Positions 1 through 8,015 are shown, counted from the first letter of the stretch. The stretch: DNA of 28,060 bases from JBJEFI01 sp051873875 (GCA_051873875.1 JBJEFI010000142.1:1-28060), one strand, 5' to 3'. Numbers and translations are program-made. Notes: generated by a model from the sequence alone, not told the origin.

Positions 1-145
1 CACCATCCTCTTTTTTCGTATAAGTAGCACTTTTTTCATCAGATAAAGAGATACTACTTACTTCTTTTTCAACTTTAAGTGAAGTCGGTTTACTACAGCC
101 AACGAGGAAACTTACTAATAATAAGAAAAGAAATTCTTTTTTCAT
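1..145 (-). CDS. Lipoprotein, N-terminal fragment (runs off window start)
   Basis: The reading frame opens with ATG at 143-145 on the minus strand, preceded by a strong GGAGGG-type ribosome binding site at 151-156, and stays open for 48 codons to the window edge. The N-terminus is MKKE, a leucine-rich hydrophobic stretch and then LVGC, a canonical lipobox. The protein should therefore be exported, lipid-modified on that cysteine and held on the outer face of the membrane. The residues after the lipobox are charged and Ser/Lys-rich, as in many lipoprotein linkers. Too little is visible to name a family. Confidence 0.75.
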   Translation of the reverse strand, partial: MKKEFLFLLLVSFLVGCSKPTSLKVEKEVSSISLSDEKSATYTKKEDG

Positions 146-252
146 CTTATCCCTCCTTTCACTTTAAACACGATTTATCTTTTAAGTTGGTCACATTTTT
201 TTAGCTTATCACAAAAAGTTTCTACTTCATTTACAAGCAAGGTAATTATTTA

Positions 253-261
253 TGGTATAAT
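253..261 (+). promoter_or_regulatory. Extended -10 promoter candidate for cidAB
   Basis: TGG followed by TATAAT (256-261) forms an extended -10 element about 34 bases before the cidA start. No good -35 hexamer lies at 17-bp spacing; the nearest TTACAA is 19 bp away. An extended -10 can compensate for that. No regulator box was recognised. Confidence 0.5.
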
Positions 262-294
262 TCGAAACTGTGACGAAAAGAAGGAGGAAACAAC

Positions 295-681
295 ATGAAA
301 AAAGCAGCAATTTTTATTCTCCAACTTGCATTTTTATTGTTATGCAATGAAATTGGATATGCAATCGTAGAGTTCTTTCATCTTCCAATACCAGGAAATG
401 TAGTTGGCATGGTTTTATTATTTATTTTATTGTTAACTGGTATTGTTAAGTTAGAATGGGTATCAATGACAGGTGGATTTTTAACGAAGCATTTAGCCTT
501 TTTCTTTATTCCAATTGCAGTTGGAATTATGGCATATAAAGATGTGTTATTAAGTCAAGGTGTGGCTTTTACTCTTGCATTAATGGCTAGTTTGACTGTA
601 GGAATCCTTGTAACAGGACATGTAACACAATATTTTACAACGAAGAAGGAGGCGGACAGCAATGAACGTTCTATTGCTTAG
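295..681 (+). CDS. cidA: CidA/LrgA-family holin-like membrane protein
   Basis: A 128-residue hydrophobic protein with about four membrane segments, the usual size and hydropathy of the CidA/LrgA family. The family hallmark around IPGNVVGM (residues 32-39) is present, as is the later FFFIPIAVG stretch. Members form holin-like oligomers thought to influence murein hydrolase activity, autolysis and metabolite export. The start is set by AAGGAGG at 281-287. It overlaps the next gene by 20 bases, so the two are translationally coupled in the usual lrgA-lrgB arrangement. Bacilli carry more than one such pair, so whether this is functionally 'cid' or 'lrg' cannot be decided from sequence. No LysR or LytTR regulator gene lies next to it here. 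Confidence 0.9.
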   Translation: MKKAAIFILQLAFLLLCNEIGYAIVEFFHLPIPGNVVGMVLLFILLLTGIVKLEWVSMTGGFLTKHLAFFFIPIAVGIMAYKDVLLSQGVAFTLALMASLTVGILVTGHVTQYFTTKKEADSNERSIA

Positions 682-1342
682 TTGTATTATTACAATAGGG
701 GTATACTTGTTAAGTCGAAAGGTATCTACTATTTATAAATCACCTTTTACGACACCAGTATTTTTCTCAACGATAGTTATTATTATTATTTTTTCACTTT
801 TAAATATTACGATTGAACAATATGAGCCTGCAAAAGAAATTTTAACCTTTCTATTAGGTCCAGCAACGGTGGCATTGGCTATTCCGTTATATCGTAATCG
901 CCATATTATTGTTCGTTATTGGAAGTCAGCAGGTCTTGGATTAATGTTAGGTACATTAAGCACGATTATCGTTGCTGTTCTTACTTTGAAAATATTTATA
1001 GATGCAGCGGATATTTTAGTTGCAATGAGTGTAAAATCTATTACTGTACCAGTAGCCCTTGAGGTAAGTAAAGGGTTGGGTGGAAATACACCATTAACGA
1101 CAGCATTTGTTGTCTTTACTGGAACAGTTGGAACGATGTTTGGTCCATGGTTAATGAACGTAGCACGTATTGATAATCCAATTGCCCGTGGGTTATCATT
1201 AGGAACGTTGTCGCATGGGCAAGGAACAGCACAAGCAATGCAAGAAGGGGAAATCCAAGGAGCTGTGGCCGGGGTTGCAATGGGACTAGCGGCTATTTTC
1301 ACATCTTTAATTATTCCGGTTATCATACCTTTCTTTATATAG
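662..1342 (+). CDS. cidB: CidB/LrgB-family membrane protein
   Basis: A 226-residue multi-spanning membrane protein with the LrgB-family features KSITVPVALEVSKGLGG (about residues 124-140) and GTLSHGQGTAQAM (about residues 181-193). The length matches the family norm of about 230. LrgB/CidB proteins work with their LrgA/CidA partner in controlling lysis and murein hydrolase activity; B. subtilis relatives also take part in pyruvate uptake, but which role applies here is unknown. Its ribosome binding site, AAGGAGG, lies inside the end of the cidA gene. A strong terminator follows directly. Confidence 0.9.
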   Translation: MNVLLLSCIITIGVYLLSRKVSTIYKSPFTTPVFFSTIVIIIIFSLLNITIEQYEPAKEILTFLLGPATVALAIPLYRNRHIIVRYWKSAGLGLMLGTLSTIIVAVLTLKIFIDAADILVAMSVKSITVPVALEVSKGLGGNTPLTTAFVVFTGTVGTMFGPWLMNVARIDNPIARGLSLGTLSHGQGTAQAMQEGEIQGAVAGVAMGLAAIFTSLIIPVIIPFFI

Positions 1343-1343
1343 A

Positions 1344-1374
1344 AAAAAGTCGCCTATCACTAGGCGGCTTTTTT
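1344..1374. terminator. Bidirectional terminator between cidB and yjiH
   Basis: AAAAAGTCGCCTA and TAGGCGGCTTTTT pair around a TCAC loop with one G-U wobble. The stem is flanked by A-run and T-run on opposite sides, so it can end transcripts arriving from both convergent genes. Confidence 0.9.
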
Positions 1375-1395
1375 ATTGTTTCATTGAAATTATTT

Positions 1396-2760
1396 TTAAT
1401 AGATTAAATGCGCAACAAGTGCAATGATTGGTAATGTAACCAATGTTCTTAATAAGAAGATAATGAATAAATCTTTTAATTTTAATGGGATTTTTGATCC
1501 TAATAATAATGCTCCTACTTCTGATAAGTAGATTAATTGTGTTACCGATACGCAGGCAACGATAAAACGAGTCATTTCACTTTCAATGCCAGATGCAAGA
1601 ACAGATGGTAATAGCATATCTGCAAAACCAGCAACCAATGTTTGAGAAGCAGCAAGTGCTTCTGGAATTTGTAATAGCTCTAAAATAGGATAGAAAGGTA
1701 AGCCAATAATTTTAAAGATTGGTGTAAATTCAGCGATGATTAGGGCAACTGTTCCAACTGCCATAACGATTGGAATAACAGCTAACCACATATCTAAAAT
1801 ATTTTTTGAACCATTTACAATAACTGTATTTACAACATTCTCTTTGCTTGCTTTTCCTAGTGCTTTTTTGATTCCAATAGAAAAGCTATTATGTCCTTTT
1901 GGAATTTGTTCATCTTGTGTACGAGTTGAGCCATCTACATACGTATCTGGAATACGAGATAACGGTGGTAGCTTTGGTAAAATGATTGCAGCGGCTAAAC
2001 CAGCTAGTAAAACTGTTCCGTAGAATGGTAGAAACATATTACTTAGACCAACTGTTTCAATAACAACGAAGCTAAATGTAATCGACACTAATGAGAAAGT
2101 CGTTCCGATAACAGCAGCTTCACGGCGTGTATAATGACCTTCTTCATATTGTTTACTCGTTAATAAAACACCAATTGTACCGTCTCCTAACCAAGAAGCA
2201 ATACAGTCAATGGAAGAACGTCCTGGTAAGTTGAAGATAGGACGCATAACTTTTGTTAATAAAGAGCCGATAAATTCTAATAAACCGAAGTTTAATAGTA
2301 ATGGTAGGAAGATACCTGCAAAAAAGAAAACAGAAAATAAGATTGGAAGTAAACTATAAAGAATTAATCCACCTGTATTTTCGTTATAAATAAAGTCTGG
2401 TCCAATTTCAAAAATAGTACATGTAATAAAAATTGCAGCTAAAATACGTGTACCGAACCAAAATGGAGTTACGTTAAATAAATTATTTAAAAAGTTATTT
2501 TCTGTTAAAAAAGCTGGTTTAACTGTTTTTATAAGAATAGTCCCGGCTAATGTGATCATAATAAGACCAAAGACTAAGTAAGGAAGTTGTGGCTCAATTG
2601 CATTAACAAGTGAATTTGATAATAATGCAATAGGAATTGTTATTTCACCATTGTAACGAATAGGAGTCATAAATAAAAAGATACCTAATCCAGATAAAAT
2701 AGTGAATTTTAATATATCGATAATAGAATGATTTCTTATGGTTGTTACGATTTGTTTCAT
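1396..2760 (-). CDS. YjiH-family membrane protein (nucleoside-recognition/GATE domain)
   Basis: A 454-residue polytopic membrane protein with roughly 10-12 hydrophobic segments. It resembles YjiH-family proteins, which carry the 'nucleoside recognition' GATE domain. Recognisable stretches are SSIDCIASWLGDGTIGVLL (about residues 182-200) and the later LVAGFADMLLPSV and SVTQLIYLSEVG segments. A hydrophilic loop (about residues 270-290) separates two membrane halves. The transported molecule is not known, and the fold suggests a transporter or channel. Start: ATG at 2760 with AAGGGG ten bases upstream. It is monocistronic, with a sigma-A-like promoter just upstream. Confidence 0.8.
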   Translation of the reverse strand: MKQIVTTIRNHSIIDILKFTILSGLGIFLFMTPIRYNGEITIPIALLSNSLVNAIEPQLPYLVFGLIMITLAGTILIKTVKPAFLTENNFLNNLFNVTPFWFGTRILAAIFITCTIFEIGPDFIYNENTGGLILYSLLPILFSVFFFAGIFLPLLLNFGLLEFIGSLLTKVMRPIFNLPGRSSIDCIASWLGDGTIGVLLTSKQYEEGHYTRREAAVIGTTFSLVSITFSFVVIETVGLSNMFLPFYGTVLLAGLAAAIILPKLPPLSRIPDTYVDGSTRTQDEQIPKGHNSFSIGIKKALGKASKENVVNTVIVNGSKNILDMWLAVIPIVMAVGTVALIIAEFTPIFKIIGLPFYPILELLQIPEALAASQTLVAGFADMLLPSVLASGIESEMTRFIVACVSVTQLIYLSEVGALLLGSKIPLKLKDLFIIFLLRTLVTLPIIALVAHLIY

Positions 2761-2796
2761 AACTTAATAACCCCTTTGTATATTTATTCTTTTTTT

Positions 2797-2825
2797 ATTA
2801 TAAACATACACGTTGTGCACTGCAA
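2797..2825 (-). promoter_or_regulatory. Sigma-A-like promoter of the yjiH gene
   Basis: On the minus strand TTGCAG (2825-2820) and a perfect TATAAT (2802-2797) are 17 bases apart. The start codon is about 37 bases further on, leaving a short leader. Confidence 0.6.
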
Positions 2826-2915
2826 CCTATTTTTATATTTAAATAATAATTTTTGGGGTTGTATCTTTTTTGTAACAAAAAGTTGAAAAAAGTAACAAAA
2901 AAGTTACGAAATGTA

Positions 2916-2944
2916 TTGTTATTTTTAATGGAATATATTAAAAT
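2916..2944 (+). promoter_or_regulatory. Sigma-A-like promoter facing the hairpin-rich region
   Basis: TTGTTA (2916-2921) and TAAAAT (2939-2944) are spaced by exactly 17 bases on the plus strand. A transcript starting near 2951 and ending at the 3323-3355 terminator would be about 400 nt and noncoding. In AT-rich DNA a match of this quality can occur by chance. Confidence 0.4.
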
Positions 2945-3063
2945 AATAAATGTAATGCGATGTGGTTATTAAAATCGTATTTAAAACGTCAAAACAATTA
3001 CTTAAACGTATACTTTCGAGAATAACGATGAAATAAAGGTGTACGAATACTAAAAATGTTTGT

Positions 3064-3355
3064 AAGTAGTAAAAAGGTTTATATCCTTTATAAATAAATT
3101 ATTTTAAGGGGAAAATAATTTATTTAACTACTTCAAAATATATTGGGGAATGGAAAATAGGCATGGCTATTTTCTACTAAAAATCTTTTAGGGTAATGTG
3201 TTTGTGTTTAACATAGGAACGGTACTATGTTTAACCCAAAATTCTATTTATACGGCTGGGGAACTGTATAGATAGGCCAACTGAGTAGTTGTATGACTGA
3301 TTGTGGTGGGAGAAATAGAAAGAAGGCTGAGTAGTGTACAATACTCAGCCTTTTT
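3064..3355 (+). ncRNA. Candidate structured noncoding RNA (chain of hairpins with terminator)
   Basis: This gene-free stretch is packed with inverted repeats. AAGTAGT (3064-3070) pairs with ACTACTT (3127-3133) and encloses two hairpins: AAAGG/CCTTT (3073-3089) and a perfect 15-bp stem with loop AAGGGG (3091-3126). Then follow GAAAATAG/CTATTTTC (3153-3174), CTAAAA/TTTTAG (3177-3191), an 11-bp stem with one T-T mismatch (3206-3235), a 10-bp stem with one wobble and a 12-base G-rich loop (3244-3275), CAACT/AGTTG (3278-3291) and the terminator stem (3323-3352). No open frame or ribosome binding site is convincing here. I do not recognise T-box, TPP, SAM, glycine, lysine, c-di-GMP, c-di-AMP, 6S or tmRNA signatures. 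It could be an independent small RNA or a long attenuated leader of the DUF2804 gene 200 bases downstream. Confidence 0.5.
3323..3355 (+). terminator. Rho-independent terminator closing the hairpin region
   Basis: AAGGCTGAGTA and TACTCAGCCTT form a perfect 11-bp stem around an 8-base loop, followed by T's through 3355. There is no protein gene on the plus strand between cidB and this site, so it must end a noncoding transcript or attenuate the next gene. Confidence 0.85.
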
Positions 3356-3552
3356 GGTATGAATAAGTAAATGGTGGAAATATTTTTACAGTTATTTGAT
3401 AGTATTTTCTATTTAATAGTTTCAGTATATCTCTTTCTTTTAAAAAGAAAGAAGGACTTCACTTTAAGAAAAAGAATATGTTTAGATGAAACAATATTGA
3501 AGAGTAGCTATTATTTTTCTAGGATTCAATATGAAATTTAGGGGGCATATGG

Positions 3553-4584
3553 ATGCAAAAAGAAATCACTTCTCCTCAATCATTACTGAATGGTGAAGGC
3601 CATCTTCATGAGGCTGGGTATGCGAAAGAATTGATCTTTGAATATAATCGTAACCAGATTCGGGCGAATTTTTTAAGAATCAAGGAATGGGATTATTATT
3701 TAGTAGGAAATGATGACTTTGCTATAGCACTTACAATTGCAGACAATTCTTATATGGGATTAATTAGTGTTTCATTACTAGATTTTCAAGAACGTTGGTA
3801 CAAAACAACGAGTATGATAAAGCCATTTACATTTGGGAAATTCAAATTGCCATCTAGTTCGAAAAAGGGCGATGTTTTATACAAAGATAATAGGATTGAT
3901 ATACGTTTTTTAAATGATGGTAAGACGAGAAGATTAACATGTAGGATGAAAAATTTTAATAAAGAAAAAGATATTGCATGTGATCTTTTTCTTTATGATG
4001 AGCCGAAAGACTCGATGGTAATTGCGACTCCATTTTCTGAAAATCCAAAAGCATTTTATTATAATCAAAAAATAAATTGTATGAAAGTAAACGGGGATAT
4101 TACATATAATGGAAGGAAATATACATTTGAACCAGATAGTTCTTTTGGGCTGTTAGATTGGGGGCGGGGAGTATGGACCTATAACAATACATGGTATTGG
4201 GGTTCTGCTTCAGGTGCGGTAAATGGAAAATCGTTTGGCTTTAACATTGGTTATGGTTTTGGTGATACAACAGCAGCTAGCGAAAATATGCTTTTTTATG
4301 ATGGAAGAGCTCATAAGATTGAGGATGTTACTTTTCATATACCAATGAAGGAAGGGAAATATGAGTATATGGAGCCCTGGACATTTACATCTAGCGATCA
4401 ACGATTTGAGATGGATTTTATTCCTATTTTAGATCGAAGTGATTATACGTCAATTGGTATTATTTCTAGTGACCAACATCAAGTTTTCGGTAGGTTTACA
4501 GGAAAAGTAATTTTAGATGATGGAACAGTTTTGGAAATAAACAATTTATTAGGTTTTGCAGAGCGTGTAGCAAATCGTTGGTAA
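3553..4584 (+). CDS. DUF2804 domain-containing protein
   Basis: A 343-residue soluble protein that matches the DUF2804 family across its length. It has no signal peptide or membrane segment. The most recognisable stretch is the Trp/Gly-rich core at about residues 201-221 (DWGRGVWTY, then WYWGSASG). The beta-rich, aromatic-rich makeup recalls carotenoid/sugar-binding beta folds, but the family function is unknown and none is assigned here. The ATG at 3553 is chosen because AGGGGG lies about eight bases upstream; a second ATG three bases earlier is out of frame. It stands alone, with a noncoding hairpin region upstream and a terminator downstream. Confidence 0.8.
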   Translation: MQKEITSPQSLLNGEGHLHEAGYAKELIFEYNRNQIRANFLRIKEWDYYLVGNDDFAIALTIADNSYMGLISVSLLDFQERWYKTTSMIKPFTFGKFKLPSSSKKGDVLYKDNRIDIRFLNDGKTRRLTCRMKNFNKEKDIACDLFLYDEPKDSMVIATPFSENPKAFYYNQKINCMKVNGDITYNGRKYTFEPDSSFGLLDWGRGVWTYNNTWYWGSASGAVNGKSFGFNIGYGFGDTTAASENMLFYDGRAHKIEDVTFHIPMKEGKYEYMEPWTFTSSDQRFEMDFIPILDRSDYTSIGIISSDQHQVFGRFTGKVILDDGTVLEINNLLGFAERVANRW

Positions 4585-4613
4585 ATTAAATAGCAAGCTT
4601 CATTGTTGTGAAT

Positions 4614-4648
4614 AAAAAGAATGTTGATGGATGAAAACATTCTTTTTC
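4614..4648 (+). terminator. Terminator after the DUF2804 gene
   Basis: AAAAGAATGTT and AACATTCTTTT pair around a 10-base loop, starting 30 bases after the stop codon. Confidence 0.85.
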
Positions 4649-4852
4649 TATTTAGAAAGGAATAGCTTGAAAAAGGATTTTATCCCACTCTAACAGACAC
4701 TAAGACTGTTACTAATGGAAATTTTACTTTAATGTAATATTTTTATAAGATAATTTTTTGTTTATTTTTATATGAAAAAGAAAAATAAATTTACTATTAT
4801 ATAGCCAACTAAGAAAATTTTATAAAATGTAAAAAATTTTTTTCAAAAAATA

Positions 4853-4866
4853 TGGAAACGGTTTCT
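4853..4866 (+). promoter_or_regulatory. cre-like (CcpA) site upstream of the GH13 gene
   Basis: TGGAAACGGTTTCT contains the perfect palindrome GAAAC-G-GTTTC and fits the catabolite-responsive element consensus TGWAANCGNTNWCA closely. It ends 47 bases before the start codon, overlapping the expected promoter, a position typical of carbon catabolite repression. A sugar-acting gene downstream makes this reading plausible. Confidence 0.7.
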
Positions 4867-4913
4867 TATATTGGTGTAAAATAGGTAAGAAAGCAGTGAA
4901 AAGGGGGAGAAAA

Positions 4914-7040
4914 ATGACTGTCGCAACGAAGAGTAAACTGTCTAGTTTATTAGAAATCTTACAAAAACGAGCAAAAGCAACAGAACATGAAATATTTAAT
5001 TATACAGTCCCAGATTTATGGAATTGTTTTAATTATAGTGGAAAAGAAAAACAGCAAACACGCTGGGGGGAAATGATTGTTAATCCATTTCATTTTTATG
5101 CAGAGGTAATTAATTCTTATATTTTACCAAATGCAAAAAAAGGAAAAAATTACAGTCAGTCAGCAAGTCAAATTTTTGGACGCTTCCATGAAGAAAAGGG
5201 TTACATGGGTGGCGACTGGATTAAGAAAAGTGCTGTATACTCGATGATGGTTCGCACATCTACTGCGTGGGACCATGACCGAAGTGGAGAATTGGAAGAA
5301 GAAAACTTATATGGCTTAAAAGAAACAGGGACATTTGTTAAGTCATTGGCATTGTTACCGCTATTAAAGAAAATGGGATTAGATGTTGTCTATATGCTAC
5401 CAATTTCAAAATATAACAAGCGCTTTAAAAAAGGCGAATTAGGTTCACCTTATGCAGTTATGAATTTTTTTGAAATTGATCCTGAATTAAAAGATCCAAT
5501 GACAGGAGATGCGTTTACGGTAGAAGATGAATTCCAAGCATTTGTAGAAGCATGCCATATGTTAGATATGAAAGTGTTTATTGATGTTATTCCTCGTACA
5601 AACGCCCGCGAAAATGATTTTATTTTAGAAAACCCAGAATGGTTTTATTGGATTCATACGGACAGTATGGCTAGTTATTATCCACCATCTGTACCTGGTG
5701 TTCCTGAAAATACACAACCTGATGAGCGAAATATTAATCTAGTATATCAATCAGGACAGGTTTGGAATCATATTCGTAAGTTTACAGTTGCACCAAACTT
5801 ACAAGATAAAAAGCGTTGGAATGCATTTAAGAATCGAATGAAGAAACGGAAGGATGTCGCTATTTTATCTGAAATTGAGCAAGAATTTGGAGTAACAATT
5901 GCACCAGCATTTTCTGATCATATTAATGATCCACAACCACCGTGGTCAGATGTTACATTTTTTAGATTGTACCTTGATCATCCAAATATGAGTAAAACTT
6001 TTGTTCAAAATGCAAACGTTTGTCCTTATATTTTATTTGATACAATTAAAGGAAATATATTTAAGGGAGATATTCCAAATCAATCGCTTTGGGATACATT
6101 ATCATCGATTATTCCATATTACCAACAAAAATTTGGAATTGATGGTGCTCGTATTGATATGGGACATGCTTTACCGAGTGAACTTGTTCATCAAATCATT
6201 TCAAAAGCACGTACCATTGACCCTGATTTTTGTTTTATTGCAGAAGAACTATATCCAAAAAAAGCATGGGAAGCTCGTGAAAATGGCTATAACATGATTA
6301 TCGGTAAAGGTTTTTACATGCAGCCACGTATTTGGGAGCATCAAACACATAACTTTATGTATGAATCTCGTCATTTACCATGTCCTGTTTTCGCTGGTGG
6401 GGAAACACATGATACACCGCGTTTGGCAGCACGTGAAGGTGGACGTGTTTTATCCAAAATGTTATCTATTTTAAACATGTTTATGCCAAATGGTGTACCG
6501 TTTGTGAACTCTGGTCAAGAATGTTATGAAACACAGCCAATGAATACAGGATTAGACTGTCGTCCAAATGAGGCTTGGTCTTTATGGCATGATGACCCAT
6601 ATAATGGAAAGTTAGCTTTATTTGATAAATATGTCTTCCATTATACAACGTATGATCGTTGGGATTTAGCAGACGCCTTAAGTGCAGCTAGTCATATTCG
6701 TCAATCGTATATTGATACATTTGCAAATCTATCAAACTTTGTTCCATTAGGATTTGATAATTTAGGTGATCATGCGATAGGGTTTGGTTGGAGAGTAGAA
6801 GGTCGCTATGGGCAGGAACAAGATAATGTAATAATTATTGTAGCGAATACAGATGTATATACAGGTCATGATTATACTGTTCATCTGGAAGATTTACGTG
6901 CTCATTCAGGGAATACAGCACGCAAAGGTCATTTAATGTATTCACCATGTACATGGCAGCATGATATTTATAGTTATGATGAACATGGAAACTTACACTT
7001 ATTTTTACAACCGGGAGAAGTACAAATTATTTGGATGTAA
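4914..7040 (+). CDS. GH13 (alpha-amylase family) glycosidase, cytoplasmic, divergent
   Basis: A 708-residue protein of the alpha-amylase clan. A (beta/alpha)8 barrel is indicated by the catalytic nucleophile region GIDGARIDMGH (Asp about 415), the acid/base region FIAEELYP (Glu about 444) and the third-acid region GGETHDTPR (Asp about 500). The usual region I (DVVxNH) is replaced by DVIPRTNAREND. About 170 residues separate it from the nucleophile strand, more than in simple amylases. Parts recall GlgE-type maltosyltransferases (ENPEWF after the AREND segment), but the match is not close enough to assign that reaction. There is no signal peptide, so the substrate is probably intracellular alpha-glucan or maltodextrin. 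Start: ATG at 4914 with AAGGGGGAG just before it; an in-frame GTG at 4896 overlaps that site and is rejected. A cre-like box lies upstream. Confidence 0.8.
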   Translation: MTVATKSKLSSLLEILQKRAKATEHEIFNYTVPDLWNCFNYSGKEKQQTRWGEMIVNPFHFYAEVINSYILPNAKKGKNYSQSASQIFGRFHEEKGYMGGDWIKKSAVYSMMVRTSTAWDHDRSGELEEENLYGLKETGTFVKSLALLPLLKKMGLDVVYMLPISKYNKRFKKGELGSPYAVMNFFEIDPELKDPMTGDAFTVEDEFQAFVEACHMLDMKVFIDVIPRTNARENDFILENPEWFYWIHTDSMASYYPPSVPGVPENTQPDERNINLVYQSGQVWNHIRKFTVAPNLQDKKRWNAFKNRMKKRKDVAILSEIEQEFGVTIAPAFSDHINDPQPPWSDVTFFRLYLDHPNMSKTFVQNANVCPYILFDTIKGNIFKGDIPNQSLWDTLSSIIPYYQQKFGIDGARIDMGHALPSELVHQIISKARTIDPDFCFIAEELYPKKAWEARENGYNMIIGKGFYMQPRIWEHQTHNFMYESRHLPCPVFAGGETHDTPRLAAREGGRVLSKMLSILNMFMPNGVPFVNSGQECYETQPMNTGLDCRPNEAWSLWHDDPYNGKLALFDKYVFHYTTYDRWDLADALSAASHIRQSYIDTFANLSNFVPLGFDNLGDHAIGFGWRVEGRYGQEQDNVIIIVANTDVYTGHDYTVHLEDLRAHSGNTARKGHLMYSPCTWQHDIYSYDEHGNLHLFLQPGEVQIIWM

Positions 7041-7049
7041 GGAATAAAG

Positions 7050-7096
7050 AAAAGAGTAAGAAAGTAGTCAGTAAGGCTACGTTTCTTACTCTTTTT
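7050..7096 (+). terminator. Terminator after the GH13 gene
   Basis: AAAAGAGTAAGAAA pairs with TTTCTTACTCTTTT (14 bp), with an inner GTAG/CTAC stem, ten bases after the stop codon. Confidence 0.9.
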
Positions 7097-7210
7097 ATCA
7101 TTAATAAGTTTTTCTTCTTAAAGGGTTGTGATCCTTAGTTTGTTTATTGCTAGTATAGTAAATCAATAAGATGTATTCTAATAAACTAGTGGGGTACAAC
7201 TTATAAACGA

Positions 7211-7241
7211 AAATGCCGATACGAAGCTCGTATCGGCATTT
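7211..7241 (-). terminator. Terminator of the minus-strand gene at 7251
   Basis: AAATGCCGATACGA and TCGTATCGGCATTT make a perfect 14-bp stem with a 3-base loop, immediately beyond the stop codon of the minus-strand gene. On the minus strand it runs on into T-rich sequence. It could also act as a second stop for the GH13 transcript. Confidence 0.8.
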
Positions 7242-7250
7242 CATTTATAA

Positions 7251-7760
7251 TTATACTTCCCTTGGGGGAGAAGATAAGTAAAAATTTCTTTCGGCATAAC
7301 GTAGAACGAAAAAGATTAGAATGCCGATAGCTGTTAGTATAATAAGTGGACCAGTGTAATGAACTTTTGTTCCGATTTCACCCTTGTATTGCTCTTTAAA
7401 TTCTTTCGCTGCGGGAATCATGTCGATTGTTGCTTGGTCAAGAAAGGCCTTGTTTGTTTCATCATAGAAATAAACGTCTTTATGCGTTTTTGAAAAAATT
7501 TTATCGTTAATCAGTTTATATTCTGCATATAAAGCACGAACAGTAATGTCTTGTGTTTTATTGTCTTTATCCTTGATTTGAGCTGTAAATGTGTTTGTAT
7601 TAAGTAAGCGAATAGAAGTTGGATTATATGCCTTTTGTTCACCAGCAATCTTTGTTGAGAGTTGTTTTACAGCATTTAAATCTGCCGCATTCGGCTTTGC
7701 AAAGGTACTCGTAGAAAACGAGAATAATAAAAGTATCGTTAATAAAACTATTTTTTTCAT
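7251..7760 (-). CDS. Exported, C-terminally anchored protein of unknown function
   Basis: 169 residues. The N-terminus MKKIVLLTILLLFSFSTSTFA is a typical Sec signal peptide with an AxA-like end near residue 21. An extracytoplasmic domain of about 110 hydrophilic residues follows, then one membrane helix (about 137-154, GPLIILTAIGILIFFVLRY) and a short charged tail. I do not recognise a domain. It has its own AAAGGAGG ribosome binding site and its own terminator. It lies on the same strand as the ba3 oxidase operon, about 570 bases downstream, with repeats and an assembly gap in between. A link with the oxidase is only a positional guess. Confidence 0.75.
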   Translation of the reverse strand: MKKIVLLTILLLFSFSTSTFAKPNAADLNAVKQLSTKIAGEQKAYNPTSIRLLNTNTFTAQIKDKDNKTQDITVRALYAEYKLINDKIFSKTHKDVYFYDETNKAFLDQATIDMIPAAKEFKEQYKGEIGTKVHYTGPLIILTAIGILIFFVLRYAERNFYLSSPPREV

Positions 7761-7886
7761 GAAGAGGAAAACCTCCTTTTTTAATTGTTAGATGATAGTA
7801 AGATAGAGCTAGTTCATTCCTAGTCGTATCTATAATAATAGTTTTTCAAAAGTGCAGCCTAAACGTCATTAATCTATGGTGCTTCT

Positions 7887-8015
7887 GATTTTTTGTTGTC
7901 TAACTTCCGGCTGTCCTTCTCGAGAAATTTCGCCCCATCTCTAAAAGCCCAAGAGAGGGACTTTTGAGTGATGTGTGAAGTTTTATTCGAAGTACCACTT
8001 CTAGTTTTTCTTATT
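7887..8015 (+). repeat. Interspersed repeat copy 1 (bcr-like, diverged)
   Basis: The head reads TTGTCTAACTTCCGGCTGTC and is followed by a CTCGAGAAATTTCG segment. A central stem-loop pairs CATCTCTAAAAG..CCC with GGGACTTTTGAGTGATG with few mismatches. A GAAGT/ACTTC stem follows, and the tail is TTTTTCTTATT. The same order of elements recurs in copy 2, at 23456 and, decayed, at 15558. The sequence resembles interspersed repeats of the B. cereus group (bcr family), from memory rather than a search. Orientation is arbitrary. Confidence 0.7.

Noticed and set aside
916..1326. 136-codon minus-strand frame inside cidB
   Set aside because: Shadow of the well-supported cidB gene; composition is unlike a real protein and there is no ribosome binding site.
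3064..3355. Retron msr-msd RNA or T-box leader
   Set aside because: No reverse transcriptase gene is nearby, and the T-box hallmark AGGGTGGNACCGCG is absent.
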